Positions 40,786-52,659 of a DNA stretch of 64,000 nucleotides are shown here, piece after piece. The notes under the pieces were generated by a model. It was not told the DNA's origin and made no database searches. It saw nothing but the letters and a program-made list of their open reading frames with translations. Within the stretch, counting starts at the first letter, position 1. The number at the start of each line of letters is the position of its first letter. The position numbers and the translations under genes are program-made. Source of the DNA: Dichetophora obliterata (Eukaryota; Arthropoda; Insecta; Diptera; Sciomyzidae); contig OY986436.1 of the NCBI GenBank assembly GCA_963920525.1, positions 5,878,501 to 5,942,500 of the forward strand, given 5' to 3'.

Positions 40786-40949
40786 TTAATTAAATTTTTT
40801 CTTATTTGGCCATAAAAAGTTAAAATTTGATAAGAACTTCTGATGTACTCTTTGAATTTTTACATGATTTTAGGTATAAGCTATTAAGATCAAGTAAGTT
40901 TTGAAGAAGACAACAGCAACTTTTAACCCTGTAAAGGGCGGCTCTGTAA

Positions 40950-41240
40950 AATAAGGCCCCAAAACAAAAACAAAATAAGGCCCCAAATATGGGGCTTTAT
41001 TTCATTATGTAATAACATCCTACGAAATAAAGCCCCAATACGACGAAATAAAGCCTCAACCTAAATTGAAATAAGTCCCCAAAATTGGGGCTTTATTCCA
41101 TTATGGAACAATTTATGTTAAATATGCCAGTTTTTAAAAAGCTGCCCGAAAATGCACCCCAAAATAAAAGGCCTCAAATTTTAAAAGGGAATCAGACCAC
41201 AAAATTGGGGTATAGTTCCATTGGGGAAAAATACCCGAAT
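40950..41240. repeat. cluster of GGGGCTTTATTT palindromic units
   Basis: Units such as AAATAAGGCCCCAAA and GGGGCTTTATTTCATTATG occur in both orientations between 40950 and 41110, then more loosely to 41240. Neighbouring inverted pairs form GGGGC/GCCCC hairpins. A plausible minisatellite or decayed MITE cluster. Confidence 0.65.
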
Positions 41241-43643
41241 ATAAAAGAAATAGCACCCCAAAATTTATAAAGAATGATTATTTATGGGAATAACTGAAAA
41301 CACCCCAAAATTTTTATTATTTTTGTTTGTAAACAGGAATGAATTTATCTTTAAGAGACAAGCATCGTTTGAGTGCCCTCTCAGTATGGCTTTTTACACT
41401 ATTTAAAACAAAAAGGTTTGTCATTTCTGTAACTAATTGTAGGTATATTCAAAATTGAGTATAACCCTTTCAGCAGCCACTAACACATTTGTGGGGATAA
41501 ATTTCTGCTGTGTTCACGCGTTTGGCTTTCACATGTATGATCGTTTGTTTCCTGCACTGCAGTTCTTTTACCATTATTCGATCTTTCTCTATTGTTGTGT
41601 GCACTTATTTTTGATTTCTTTTTCATTGTCGCGTTTTTATTTATTTCAAAAAGACATCATGTCGGAGCAGCAGCAACGTGCCTATCTTAAGATTATTTTT
41701 TGTAAATAAAAAAAAATAAAAAAATGATAAAAATAGGTGAATTTAAAAGAAAATTAAATTTAAAAAATTAAGAAAAGATTAAGAAGAAGAAAAGTGAACT
41801 AGCGATTTACACTTTTTGTTAGTCGTTTCAGTATCAACCCGCACATATTGCAGGTCCTGTTCCAAGTGTTCTTTGGGTAATATCTTAAAACTTTGATACA
41901 TTTTCCTATTTCCATATCATAATTAACCAGTGATGAAAAATTTAATCAATTCTCAGAAGTTTTAAGAATGCCGGTATTGAAACGGATAACACATTAACGT
42001 AGTTATCAAATATGTGACAAAAACGTGCTGAAAAGTTTTATCTGATGCTTCCGATCTTCAAATAAATACGATTTTGTCATTCTTGCAACCGTCATTCCTG
42101 TAACAAGGTTTCTAATATTTGATTACTGAAACCTATTGCATATGTGCATATAAAACCACCAAGGATATGTTTATATCATTTACAGGACTGGCTGTAGGGT
42201 ATCATAATGTTCAACTCAAATAAACACCCAATTGAGAGAGAACTATTTCCCTCAACTCGACTTCATATTTTAGTAACGGTACATTTGAGAGAACGCGTGA
42301 ACCATTGAGTTAAAAGTGCTATTTTTGACTTAAAAAGTGGAAAAAAGATTATTCTTAGAAAACCATGTGGTCTCGGCCTTTCCGATGTAGAAAAAGGAAA
42401 AATTTTAGCCTTTTCGGAAGAAAACTTAGGAATAAGAAAATTTGTTAAGGTGATCTTTACTTTCTTAATCGTAAAAAAATAAAGGTTTTTAAATTTTATA
42501 TTGTGAAAAAAGTATTATATTTATTCAAAAAAGCTTTTCTGTACATTTCCAAGTAACAATTATTAAAAAAAAAATAAAGTTTGGCTTTTTTGGTTCCTCT
42601 TGGCGTCTTCTTAAAGTTAATTTTTAGTTCATCCATGATTTGCCGGGAAAACTGAAAATGATAAAGCAAAATTTCAAAATGGGATCACTTCATTAGAGGG
42701 CTGGGAACCAACAGAACTTAAAAAATGACAACTATTTTGGTTTTTTTAATGTTTTTTTTTAATATTTTCGAAAATTTTCGTTTTGTTTTCTCTTTTTTTT
42801 TTTAGCAAAATTGCGTCTGTGCAAAAAAAAAAAATATTCAAAGTGCATATTTTTAGAGATTCAGTCGGTGTCAATTTGTATACAGAATAATAAGCACTTT
42901 GGTTTTTTAAAATCCATCGAGTAGATCTCAATATTGCTTATGGATGATTTCAAAAACAGAGTTTTGGAGAACAACGCGTTTAAAGTTTTTTTTTAAACAT
43001 TTAAAAACGAAAGAAAGTTTATTGAAAGAATGACAAGAAATAACTTTTGTGCTCTATAATACATATAAATATCATCAACACACATATACGGAGTATACAA
43101 AAGCAAACTAGATACCGATGTTACTCGACAATCGAAAACTCGTTTTTATTCGTACGCGTAAACCTTTAGAAATTTGTGTGTAACTTTTTTCAAGGCCTAA
43201 TTTTCCAATGCAATTTAATTAGAGTATTTTTATGATGTTATAAAATATTTTTATTGAAAAAAAAAATTGATTTCTCTCAGATTTAGAAAGTTAAGGTTCC
43301 CTTAAATATTCCGAAGGGCTAAGTTGAAAATAAGCGTTGTGGATAAAAAGGCAAATGTACTGACCAATCAGTCCGCCATATTTTGAGAACTGCAAAAAAT
43401 TTACAAAAAAGCTTGCGTGGTTTGCTTAACGTTGCTGGATTCGCGTCTCCTGATCAACGGTCTGGTGCATCTTACATACTAGTTCTAACTTCAAATTTTC
43501 AAAACTTTGATCTGTTGCAGGGTTGTCGAAGCGCCATAAGGGAGCAAGACTACTTTTTGCCCAAAACCATTTGCCAAAAAGTCATTTTTTTATATAAAAT
43601 ACTACTTTAAATTATTTGCCTCGCTCTGGTCGGCCATCAAAAC
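41241..43643. other. 2.4 kb AT-rich DNA, possible element leader at 41460
   Basis: Near 41464 there is AACCCTTTCAGCAGCCACTA, resembling some piggyBac-type ends. About 200 bp on, ATGTCGGAGCAGCAGCAACG (41659) could begin a short coding exon (MSEQQQRAYLK), but no continuation is found. The remainder is AT-rich with nothing recognised. Confidence 0.3.
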
Positions 43644-44419
43644 CTTAGGTTGCAAGCAGATTAAGCACCGAAGCGGACAGTCAGGCAGACAGGTGCTGGA
43701 AAACTATGTGAACAAGCGAGAAAAAGTTAATTATATCTCGTTTCCTCTCTGGTTACTGCTTCCGTCTGTCTGCCTGCCATAAACTAAGATTCTTGAAAAA
43801 AAAATATTTTTTCTAAGAATGCAGTCACCTGGGTAATTTAATTAAAAACATTTTGGTGCATAAATCGTCCTTGTGGGATGTATGGTTTGGGAGTTATGAC
43901 GAGAAAACCAGATGTTTTTCGCCAACTACCACTCCAAAAAGTGTTCTACAACTCCTAAACTACAAGAGATAGAGCAAAATGCATTTCGACAAAGAAGTTA
44001 CCTGCCTTAAGGACGATGCCATGGTGATAATTTTAATGCATGAATCGTCCTTGTCTGATATGTAGTTTGAATTTTAGGGCGAATTTATGGTGAAAAAATA
44101 AAAAAAGAAAAAGTTCACAAAAAAGGACATAAGAAATGAACACGAAATCTATTTTTTGAAATTCTTCCAAGGATGTAGTCTTGTAGACAGTGTTTTAGAG
44201 AAAATTTTAGTGCATAAATCGTCCTTTTATAATGTATGGTTTAGGACTTATGGCTAAAAAACGGAAAAAACTAGAAAATCACAAAAAATGACGTAGAAAA
44301 CTAAGGTTCTTGAAAAAAAAATATTTTTTTGCAGTCATCGAAGAATGCAGTCATCTGGGTAATTTTATTACAAACATTTTGGTGCCTGCGTCGGCGTTTA
44401 ATCTGCGGGCAGCCTTAAG
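43644..44419. mobile_element. 776-bp MITE with a tandem core
   Basis: The left end CTTAGGTTGCAAGCAGATTA and the inverse of the right end, CTTAAGGCTGCCCGCAGATT, are imperfect inverted repeats of about 32 bp. The next segment (GGACAGTCAGGCAGACAGG and CCGTCTGTCTGCCTGCC) forms an inner inverted pair. The core is a three-copy tandem repeat. No coding sequence and no clear target duplication. Confidence 0.65.
43806..44390. repeat. three-copy tandem repeat, about 178 bp
   Basis: The phrase GGTGCATAAATCGTCCTTGT (43855) recurs at about 44036 and 44211, each time followed by a GATGTATGGTTT-like stretch and a TTATG. Copies are clearly diverged. The repeat fills the centre of the MITE. Confidence 0.8.
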
Positions 44420-44439
44420 CTTAATTTAACATTCGCAAA

Positions 44440-44818
44440 GTAAAGGAAATAGTAAGCGAAAATCGTTATTTAAACTTGAGAAAGATATACGCTGAATTCT
44501 TTATGTCTCACGTATCAATTTTTAACTACTGTTTTGGGCATGAAACCTGATCTTAATTTCTTTTAAAAACTCAATCGCGCAAAAGTCTCTGTAGACATGC
44601 AAAAACGAGTCTATTCCAATCCCACATTCATAAAATGCATTCTTACTGGTGATGAGACATACGTTTACGAGTTTTATATGCAAACTAGTCAATAGGCTTT
44701 GGAATTTTGTCTTCAAATGAGCCGGAATGAAAGCGGAAAAACCATATCGATCAAAAGTCAAGATTGACTGTTTTTTCCCAGTGTTGAGCACTCGGAATTC
44801 TTGTCAAAAGGTCAGACA
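44440..44818 (+). pseudogene. mariner transposase fragment, heavily decayed
   Basis: Across several frames: VKEIVSENRYLNLRKIYAEF, then FIKCILTGDETYVYEFYMQT (first catalytic aspartate block, usual form ITGDETWVYEYD), KPYRSKVKI and HSEFLSKGQTV. These follow the order of the mid-section of DD34D mariners. Multiple stops and shifts are present. Coding ends at GGTCAGACAGT, directly against the AGGTTAGGTTAAGG repeat at 44821, which probably interrupted or truncated it. Confidence 0.75.
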
Positions 44819-44820
44819 GT

Positions 44821-45110
44821 AGGTTAGGTTAAGGTGGCGGTAGGTCTTTTTAGACCAGTCCACTTAGAAAAAACTATTGGTGCGCTGTGATACCACGGAA
44901 TGCAAGAAGGTAGTAATGAAGTGGAACTTTTGTGTAGGATTTTTTAATGTGGCAGAAGCTGTAGAAACATGTGATATTAAATCTGAAGCAAGTGTTATGC
45001 ATTCACCTCAGTCAAATCAATGAAATCAAGCGTTGTTCCTCTCCACAAACTTTTCCTAGCACCACCAACTGCAACTTTTTGTCATAAATTGATGTGTTTT
45101 AAAGTTCCTT
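44821..45110 (+). repeat. dispersed fly repeat (AGGTTAGGTTAAGGTGGC type)
   Basis: Begins AGGTTAGGTTAAGGTGGC, then TTTTTAGACCAGTCCACTTA and CTGTGATACCACGGAATG. I recall very similar repeats scattered in tephritid and calyptrate fly genomes, but cannot search for them here. The part after 44930 is less certain. Its class is not known to me. Confidence 0.5.
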
Positions 45111-45150
45111 TTATTGGAAATAAGGAAAGAAAGGTTATGGCGTAGGACCA

Positions 45151-45221
45151 TGGCCCGGCTAAGATTCGAACCCAGGACCCCTGAGCGACAGTCAAGCGTG
45201 CTACCACTGGACTATTGAGGC
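45151..45221 (-). tRNA. tRNA-Asp(GTC)-like pseudogene or SINE head
   Basis: The minus strand has an A box (TAGTCCAGTGGTAGC) and B box (GGGTTCGAATC). The anticodon stem CTTGA/TCAGG pairs fully around the loop CTGTCGC, giving anticodon GTC. The D stem pairs at three of four positions and the T stem CTGGG/CTTAG pairs with two G-T wobbles. The acceptor stem pairs at only about four of seven. This suggests a decayed tRNA or tRNA-derived SINE rather than a working tRNA. A T-rich stretch about 30 nt downstream could end Pol III transcription. Confidence 0.5.
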
Positions 45222-45235
45222 CGCCGAGGTCAGAC

Positions 45236-47736
45236 GGCAAATTTATGCTTATATATAAATTTTTTTCTCATATAACGCGGTTCTTTTTTAAAAATGTCAA
45301 AATGTATGCAGCCAAAAAAGTAAATACCAAATTATACTGCCGAAAGCTGCAATGGTTACTAAATCCGCTTTAATCCTTTTCATTTTATGTTTTCTTAGCT
45401 AACTACGTTAAAACATCAGATGAACATACTATCTAAGCTTTAATTTAGCTTTGATATCATAGATACACGCACACTCATACACAAATGTCTCTAATGAGCC
45501 TCCTTGGCATTAACTTGATTATGCAAATCGGGCTAAACATAATTTTGATTGAAGTTAATTTATGAAAATTAGTTCAAGTAAGTTTTCTTTGCAAATAATG
45601 TGCTTGAAATTTTGCCAAAGCACATACACACACACATACACACACACACAACATTTTTTCACCCAGAAAGTTCTTGTGTAAGTAGAAGAACAATTCTTGT
45701 ATCACGATAAGCACCTGCTCACTGCAGTCAAATACAGACACCAACAGCTACACCAACACACACATACACACCAATTACCATTACATGAATTTCGTTGTAT
45801 GTTCATTATTATAAATATTATTTTATATTTTGTATGCAGCAGCAAGAGTGCTTTACACGCAGCCTTTACAACGTGCCATAACGAGCTCATACAATACACA
45901 CACACACGTATAAAAAATCCTTAATCCAGCCGTTACTCATGCACACATTCATAACAAAAACCATTATGTGGTTTTTGGCATGTCTTTTACATGCATATAA
46001 AAATGAGGAAAAAAAAATATAAATGAAACTTTCTATCTCCATTAAGGAGATGCTCGCTCGGCTGCTTTAATTTTGCTTGCTATCCTTCAGAGATTTAAAT
46101 GCTTTTATTTGACAATCGGCTGTTTGACAGCAACTGCTTCTCTTCGCCTAACTTGTCAATTGCAGAATGTTGGGTATATTTTTTGGACCTTTCGCTCATT
46201 CTTCTCCTTGCTGTGTGTGTGTCTGTCAGTGTGTTTGTGTGCTTTTTAGCGAAGGTTAAAACGTGCTCTTATTTGGCTTCATCATAATTTGTTGTGTAGT
46301 TTTAGGTGTTTAGTCAGCAGTTAACATGGCAACCTGAGGCCGGAAGCGAATGTTTAAATGAAAATATTCTCTAAACAAAGTAGCTGTGAACCCATACAGG
46401 ATTTTAATGCATGCTTAGTAAATAAGTATGCTTAGTTTTTTAATACTGTCTGTTTGTCATACCGATGGCATACTTATAGCATACTAATGCTTAGCAAAAC
46501 ATGCTCGTATTGCTATTGCGTACCAAGAATTTTTTATTATGATAAGCTTCTATATTATTTGTTTTATTAAATTCTTCTATATAGGTGTATATATTGTTTG
46601 CTGCATTGCGAGTATGGTACGAATGGAGATAAACACATATGCTTGTTTTAAAACCGTAGTCTTAATTTACAACTCTGTTACATTTCGTTGAAAACAACAT
46701 TAATTTTGCATTTAGCCTACGATTTGCATATTTCTCTATATTTATGGTAATCATGATGGCTTACCATCTCCACCATTTCTACCTCCTTACTAATCTAAGT
46801 TAACAGTACAAATTTTAAACTTACTTTTAAATCAGTCATTGAAGTCATGCATTTTTTAATTATTATTTTAATAATAAGTAGACTAATATTTAAAACATGT
46901 TGCAACACTCGAAGAATGCATGCAGCCTTCGATTTGGTTCGATCCTTTTGTTTGTTAATCGTTTTTTTATTCTTGAACAAAATTCATAGAACAGTTGTTA
47001 TAGTTGTAAACTTATAACCTAAACGAAGTAGATTCAAAACCCACAAGTTTTGTTATACACTATTTTTTTCGACAATAAATATTTTAATACAAGCATTTAT
47101 TCACAAATGTGGGAATAAAATTCAAGTTTAATATTTAACGTCAATTGAATTGGAATGCGTTTTCGATGTAGTATTACTGAATCTTACCGAGTTTACTGGA
47201 ATTTCGATCAAGATTTGTGACGGTGTAATAAAGATGTAAATTTTTTTTTCTTCTCAGTACTTCATAGGTACTTCACAGGTCTGGATGACTGATAAATGGC
47301 GCTTATGATTTTTAGGAAATACTTACCTTAAAACGATACATAATCTGACGTTGAATTTAAAATTTACATTGTGTTTAATGACGTCTCTGTTTTTATTTAC
47401 AATGACGATAAGTTATCATGAAACTTTAACACGCATCGTTTAAAGGTTGTAACATTCTTAATATCATATGGATTTTTTAATAGTGGTACCATCTATATAC
47501 TTTTGATTAATGTTTTTTACATGCAATAACAATAGAGTTTAGCTACTACAGCTTTTTCACACTTTCACCACGTTAGATGATTTTAAGAACCAACCCAAAT
47601 ATCTTTGAAATATCTCAAAGATATCGATAAAAATGGTCCAAAACAATCAAAAGTAAGAAAAATTTACCCAACATAATATGGATTGGGCTCAGGGACAAAA
47701 CAAGACATAACAACTAACCATGCGTTTACATAGATC
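45236..47736. other. 2.5 kb AT-rich DNA with CA microsatellites
   Basis: CA runs lie at about 45619-45652 and 45755-45772. A loose inverted pair (GCATGCTTAGTAAATAAG and GCATACTAATGCTTAGC) lies at 46405-46495. No gene or element recognised otherwise. Confidence 0.45.
45619..45652. repeat. CA microsatellite
   Basis: CACATACACACACACATACA and on; about sixteen CA-type units with TA interruptions. Confidence 0.9.
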
Positions 47737-49831
47737 TTATCCTTCATTAGTTTTCAATCTACTTTTGAGTTGGCCTTTCGACAAGTTAACATCAAACACG
47801 TTACAGTTGTTAACAAAGGTACTCATGCGATTTAATGGAGCAGTTAACATATAATTTGTTCTACTAAATGGTAAATAAATCAAGTTGTTAGAGTTTCTAC
47901 TGCTTCTATGGTTAGTGTTAAAATTTATAAGGGAAAGAAGTTCTGGAGAATCGAATACACCAGTTATGAGTTGGTGTAAGTACACGATATCAGCAGATTT
48001 CCTTCTCTCACTTCAAGATTACAATTTTAAAAATTTTAAACGATCCTCATATGGAGGAAGGTTAAATGTGTCAGTTCCACTCAAGCCTCTCAGAGTAAAC
48101 CGAATAAAATTTTTTTGCATTCTTTCTGTACGATCAACATGCACATTGTAATGTGGGGACCATACCTGACTTGCGTACTCCAAGTGAGGACGCACAATTG
48201 AATAATACAGCGTTGTAGTTGTTATTAAGCTGTCAAACTCTTTGGCCCAGCGTTTTATAAAACCAAGCATAGAAGATGCTTTTTTACAAATTCTATCAAT
48301 ATGCATGTTAAACGACAATTTAGAATCCATGCATATACCAAGGTCTTTGACGGTAGTTACACGACTTAATACAGTATCTTTAATTTTGTAATAAAATAAA
48401 ATTATTCCTTTTACGCGAAAAGGGTCATAGTTTGATATTTATCTGGATTTAAAAACATGTTATTTTTAGAACACTAAATCTCAAAGGATTTCAAGTCTGA
48501 TTGGAGCAGGTCTGAATTGTCATTAGAATCAATTGTTCTGTATATTTTCAAATGAGAGTGTTTGATAATTTGAGTAACATCCTTACTTGCCAAAATAAAC
48601 AGAAGTGGACCCAGATGGCTTCCTTGAAGAACACCCGATTCAAATGAGAGTGTTTGATGATTTGAGTAACATCATTAATTGCCAAAATAAACAGAAGTGG
48701 ACCCAGATGGCTTCCTTGAAGAACACCCGATTCTGGAACAAATTCAGAAGACAACACGCCTCGGAACCGTATTTGATAAGATCGCTCCATCAAATGCTCC
48801 ATTAATTGAAGTTTTAATAAAATTAGATTATGTGGTAATTTATCAAAGGCTTTGCTAAAGTCAGTGTTAATGCAATCGACCTGACTACCAGAATCAATAG
48901 ATTTTAAGCAGAATGTAGTGAAATCGAGGAGATTAGACACAGTGAATCTGCAAGTAACAAAACCATGCTGACGAGTTGTCATGACTTGCCCACAGTGAAT
49001 TTTCACTCGATCGTACACTATTCGCTCAAAAAGTTTACTAATTGAAAACAGCTTAGCGATAGGCCTATAATTAGTGACGTCATTCCTGCAACTTTTTTTG
49101 TAAATAGGACTGATATAAGATTTTTTCCAGAAAAGAGAAAAATAACTTTCACTAATTGATTTATTAAAAAGTAACGAGGCAAAATGAAGTCGCATTGTTT
49201 TAACACTGCGGCAGGAATTCCATCTGGTCCAGCGCTAAAATCCTCATCGATTGATTCAATATACTTAAAAATATCCTCTAAGGTAAAAGATATATGCTCC
49301 AAAGAAACTTTGGGTGCGTTGTTCATATAATCAAAATACGCTAAATCAGGATTAAAAGAATCTGAACAAAATGATTCTTTAAAAATATTGGCAAATAGGC
49401 CACAAATAATGGTGGAATCGTCAGTAAATCCATCCTGAAATTTAAAAGTAGATGGAAATCCATCTGTCCTCTTCTTAACATTAAAAATCCCTAAAATTTT
49501 CTTGGATCAGATAAATTACTCAGCTTCATATTATTCAAATACTCATTATATAATGCAGCTGAGCGATTCTCAAATTCCAGAAACAAACGTTTGTATGTTG
49601 CTAGGTCCTTTGATTCAAAACTACAAACACATTTCTTTCATGCCCTATTTCTATTGTTGCAAAGAGTCTTTAAATCCTTTGTGTACCAAGGGTACGCAGA
49701 ATTTTCCGCATATTTGAAACTGTATGGGTACAGACTGAGAAAACATGACAAAGAGCTCAGTATAGAAAAAATTTATTGAACTTATTAGATTATTATTATT
49801 TATGTATTCTTTAATTATATTTAATTTACTA
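47737..49831 (-). pseudogene. LINE RT and C-terminal domain (piece 4)
   Basis: From 49831 down: NNNNLISSINFFYTELFVMF, WYTKDLKTLCNNRNRA, ALYNEYLNNMKLSNLSDPRK, then DEDFSAGPDGIPAAVLKQC (RT start), KKSYISPIYKKSCRNDVTNYR, INTDFSKAFDKLPHN, ESGVLQGSHLGPLLF. A 92-bp tandem duplication at 48549-48732 breaks the frame near the expected FADD. Later MDSKLSFNMHIDRICKKASS, SIVRPHLEYASQVW, LPPYEDRLKFL and FSRTNYMLTAPLNRM reach the end at 47737. Several stops; not functional. Confidence 0.88.
48549..48732. repeat. 92-bp tandem duplication inside the LINE RT
   Basis: 48549-48640 and 48641-48732 differ at only a few positions (for example TTTGATAATT and TTTGATGATT). Because 92 is not a multiple of three it shifts the frame. 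The duplicated segment covers the VLQGSHLGPLLF motif region. Confidence 0.9.
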
Positions 49832-50605
49832 CACAGTACGAAAGTGGTTGGTACACATGAGAAATGTTAACAGAATATGAAAAAAGCTTAAAATAAAGAA
49901 ATACGTGTCTCGGCGTTTTGCTCTAGCACGTCAGAATTTTGAGAAAATCGATTTTTAAGTTTCGAGGTTAACTTGTAATGTAATACTATTGTAAAACTTC
50001 TATAAAAACAGAATGGGTGAACCGGTTTTAATGCTTGAGCCAGTTTTGAAAAGGGAATTAAAATTAGATTTTTTTTATTAAAAAACAGTTTTTTCTACGC
50101 CAGATGGCGCTTTAATTTTCATGTAAAGTTAAAAAATAACCAAAAATGTAATGTAATGTAATGTAATGCAAATGTAATGTAAAAATACAAAAATTAATAT
50201 GAAATCTTAACTATTAGTTATTGGATTCCAAATTAACAACATTGTATTTTTAACGAATTTCGTACATTTTTGGTTTTTTTAACTTTACGTGAAAATTAAA
50301 GCGCCATCTGGCGGAGAAAAAATGTATTTTTAATAAAAAAAATTCAAATGTAATTCTATTTTCAAAACTAGCTCAAGCATTAAAAACGGTTTGCCCATTC
50401 TGTTTTTATAGAAATTTTTATAATAGTGTTACATTACAAGTGAACCTCTACGCTCCTTCGAAGCTTAAAAATCGATTTTTTCAAAATTTTGACGTGCTAC
50501 AGCAAAACGCCGAGACATGTATTTCTTTATTTTAAGCCTTTTTTTCATATTCTGTTAACATTTCTCATGTGTACTGAAAAAAAAATTTGATTTTGTCGTA
50601 CTGTG
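49832..50605. mobile_element. 774-bp foldback element in the LINE
   Basis: Left end CACAGTACGAAAGTGG; right end inverse CACAGTACGACAAAATC. The arms (about 49832-50145 and 50265-50605) fold along most of their length (for example GGTACACATGAGAAATGTTA and its inverse). CTA flanks both ends (49829-49831 and 50606-50608). Removing it with one CTA restores the LINE frame HLLYSKLNIIKEY. A TAATG simple repeat lies at 50148-50180. The 3-bp duplication hints at PIF/Harbinger, though the ends are not typical. Confidence 0.8.
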
Positions 50606-50786
50606 CTATAAAGTAAATGATTCAATCTCAAAAAGTAAGCTTTTTTGAAATTGAATTCATAAACTGTGTCAACAGAGCTTGAATTTACCATATTCTCCCT
50701 ATCGGATTTATACCAAATACTAAATGGTGGATGGTAATTATCAATAGTAGTCACAGCATGAAGTGCCTTCTGAACAATGACATTGT
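50606..50786 (-). pseudogene. LINE endonuclease C-terminal part (piece 3)
   Basis: The minus-strand frame reads NNVIVQKALHAVTTIDNYHP, SIWYKSDREN and VYEFNFKKAYFLRLNHLLY. It joins piece 2 across the 50801-55316 insert (LLDLVLTTDS then NNVIVQ) and piece 4 across the foldback. HAVTTIDNYHPP corresponds to the final His region of APE-type endonucleases. Confidence 0.8.
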
Positions 50787-50800
50787 TACTGTCTGTAGTT

Positions 50801-51003
50801 CACCGAAAGGTCCAGGCTGATCCCTGAATCTTTTCCGCTCGTTCATCTCCGAGGTGGACTCATCGCATGACATGCTTTGGAATTGGTCTACCATTTTGCT
50901 GACGGGGACTCCAAAGCAGTCTCCCCAGTGGTTGTGATCGCCCTTTTTCGCTTCCTACTCCGCTTCTGCTTCTCCCTAACACGAAACCGCTTTGCCTCGG
51001 ATT
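50801..51003 (+). other. 5' segment of the LOA-like LINE
   Basis: GC-richer, non-coding as far as can be seen (CACCGAAAGGTCCAGGCTGA onward). It is presumably the 5' region of the element, continued after the foldback at 53245. Confidence 0.5.
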
Positions 51004-51245
51004 CACACTGAACCAAAAAGGTGCATTATATTAATGAAAAGGTGCATTAATTTCAATGAATTATTTATTGATTTTGGTCCAATGAACTGTGGTCATTGAT
51101 TTCAATGAATTTTCTTCATACTTTAATGAATAGTTCATTAAATTTAGTGATTTTCAATGAATGGTTCCTTGAATATCAATGTACACTTCATTGAATTCAT
51201 TGAACACGTTCATTAAAAAATGCCAAAATTAATGATTTTTTCAAT

Positions 51246-51434
51246 GATGTAAAGTTCATTGAATTCAATGTAAGGTTCATTGAATTCAATGCATAGTTCA
51301 TTGAATTTAATGTATAGTTCATTGAATTTAATGTATAGTTCATTGAATTTAATGTTTATTTCATTGATTTTAATGTATTAAGTTCATTGAATTTAATGTA
51401 TTTAGTTTATTGGATTCAATGTACAGTTCATTGA
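51246..51434. repeat. 21-bp repeat array, left arm of foldback
   Basis: About nine units of AATGTATAGTTCATTGAATTT type, with small variations in the middle and two slightly longer units. Confidence 0.85.
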
Positions 51435-51681
51435 AAGGCAGAAGCGGAGGCCCGGATGCGGCTTTTAACAGATGCTGGCTCACACAACCAAATACAGGGA
51501 CCACCACGAAGTAATGCGAAAGCGGTTGCGGGGTGGGAAAAACTCCCGTATGAGAAGGAGGTGGTTTAGTCGGTAGGCGCTAGCAATAGGCGACAGCGGA
51601 TCCCGACACACCGGTCAAGGGACGACCTTGGCTGACGGTGCGTAACAGGCATTCCACCTGACCTTTTCCGGAAAAAAAAAA
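51435..51681 (+). mobile_element. 3' tail of a third LINE
   Basis: A GC-rich insert in the AT-rich array, ending CCGG plus ten A. TGTACAGTTCATT is duplicated on both sides (51420-51434 and 51682-51696). AGGTGGTTTAGTCGGTAGGC resembles the 3' untranslated end of R1-like LINEs, from memory. No coding sequence. Confidence 0.75.
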
Positions 51682-51696
51682 TGTACAGTTCATTAA

Positions 51697-52052
51697 ATTT
51701 GATGTATTCCGTTCATTGGAATGAATGATTTATACATTAAATTCAACGAATTATTTGTTAATCCCTCTCTAAACATTTTTAAAATAAGGAAGTAATTACA
51801 ATTTCAACATTATTTTTTTATTTTAAAGAGTCAATTAATATACAAATTTTCGAAGATTTTGAATAGTTTTTAAATTTATAAAAATATACGGCAATAAACT
51901 CCCACAGGAGTGCACGCCGCAGGATATTTTAATTGAAATAATTGAAAAATTTTAAAGCACACATCTACGGCTCTAATAAAACTAGCAAATTGAAATTTTA
52001 CACCATCCATGAATGAGGAATGAGGAGAAGTTCTTATCTCCAACAGCAAGGA
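51697..52052. other. interior of the foldback, nothing recognised
   Basis: AT-rich sequence between the left array and the coding remnant. It probably includes the 3' flank of that gene. Confidence 0.45.
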
Positions 52053-52490
52053 TTAATGGTTGAATATTTTCGCCTTTATTTTTGGTTGAATATTTTCGCC
52101 TGGTTGAATATTTTCGACTTCCTGGATGCTGCTTCCAACAAAAACGAATGCCTCTTGGGAACTGCTAATTGTATGCTTTAGGAAAGTTTTTCTTCCAAAG
52201 TTGTCCTTACTGCATACTTTTTGAGTGGGCACCAAATACCCATGAAGGCTCCAAAGAAGTTTCATAGCAGAACTGTCTGGAAAGATATTTATTGAAAAAA
52301 TAACTATTTTTTTATTTAGCCTCGAGAAAAATTAAGCTTACCACTGTTATTAGTGAAATCTTCAATTTTTGCCAACTTTGCCCGCACAGTTTTATCTTTT
52401 ATGTGGTTTTCATCCTTTAAAAATGTAAACATTTTTTGAAAATGATGGCAGCAGTCACTTAAAAGGCCAGGAATATTTCCTATTATTTAC
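52053..52490 (-). pseudogene. unidentified spliced gene remnant in the foldback
   Basis: Exon A (about 52342-52480) reads IPGLLSDCCHHFQKMFTFLK and TVRAKLAKIEDFTNN. An intron of 65 nt (52277-52341, GT/AG) joins it in frame to exon B (52053-52276): SSAMKLLWSLHGYLVPTQKV, FGRKTFLKHTISSSQEAFVF, ending in a stop. I do not recognise the family. The upstream exon is missing or decayed, since a stop precedes exon A. Position between the arms suggests it is what remains of the element's own protein. Confidence 0.55.
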
Positions 52491-52659
52491 TCATACTAAT
52501 AGTAATTCAACAGATTTAAATTTTCTTTTACATTCAAAGCACAACAATTTCTTCTCTTTTAATTTAATTTATTATCACCTTTTATCTAAAATTTACACAC
52601 ACAATTGCCACACGTCTTCGCAACTTCGCGTTTCACTTCAAACAAAATTGGGAAGGGAA

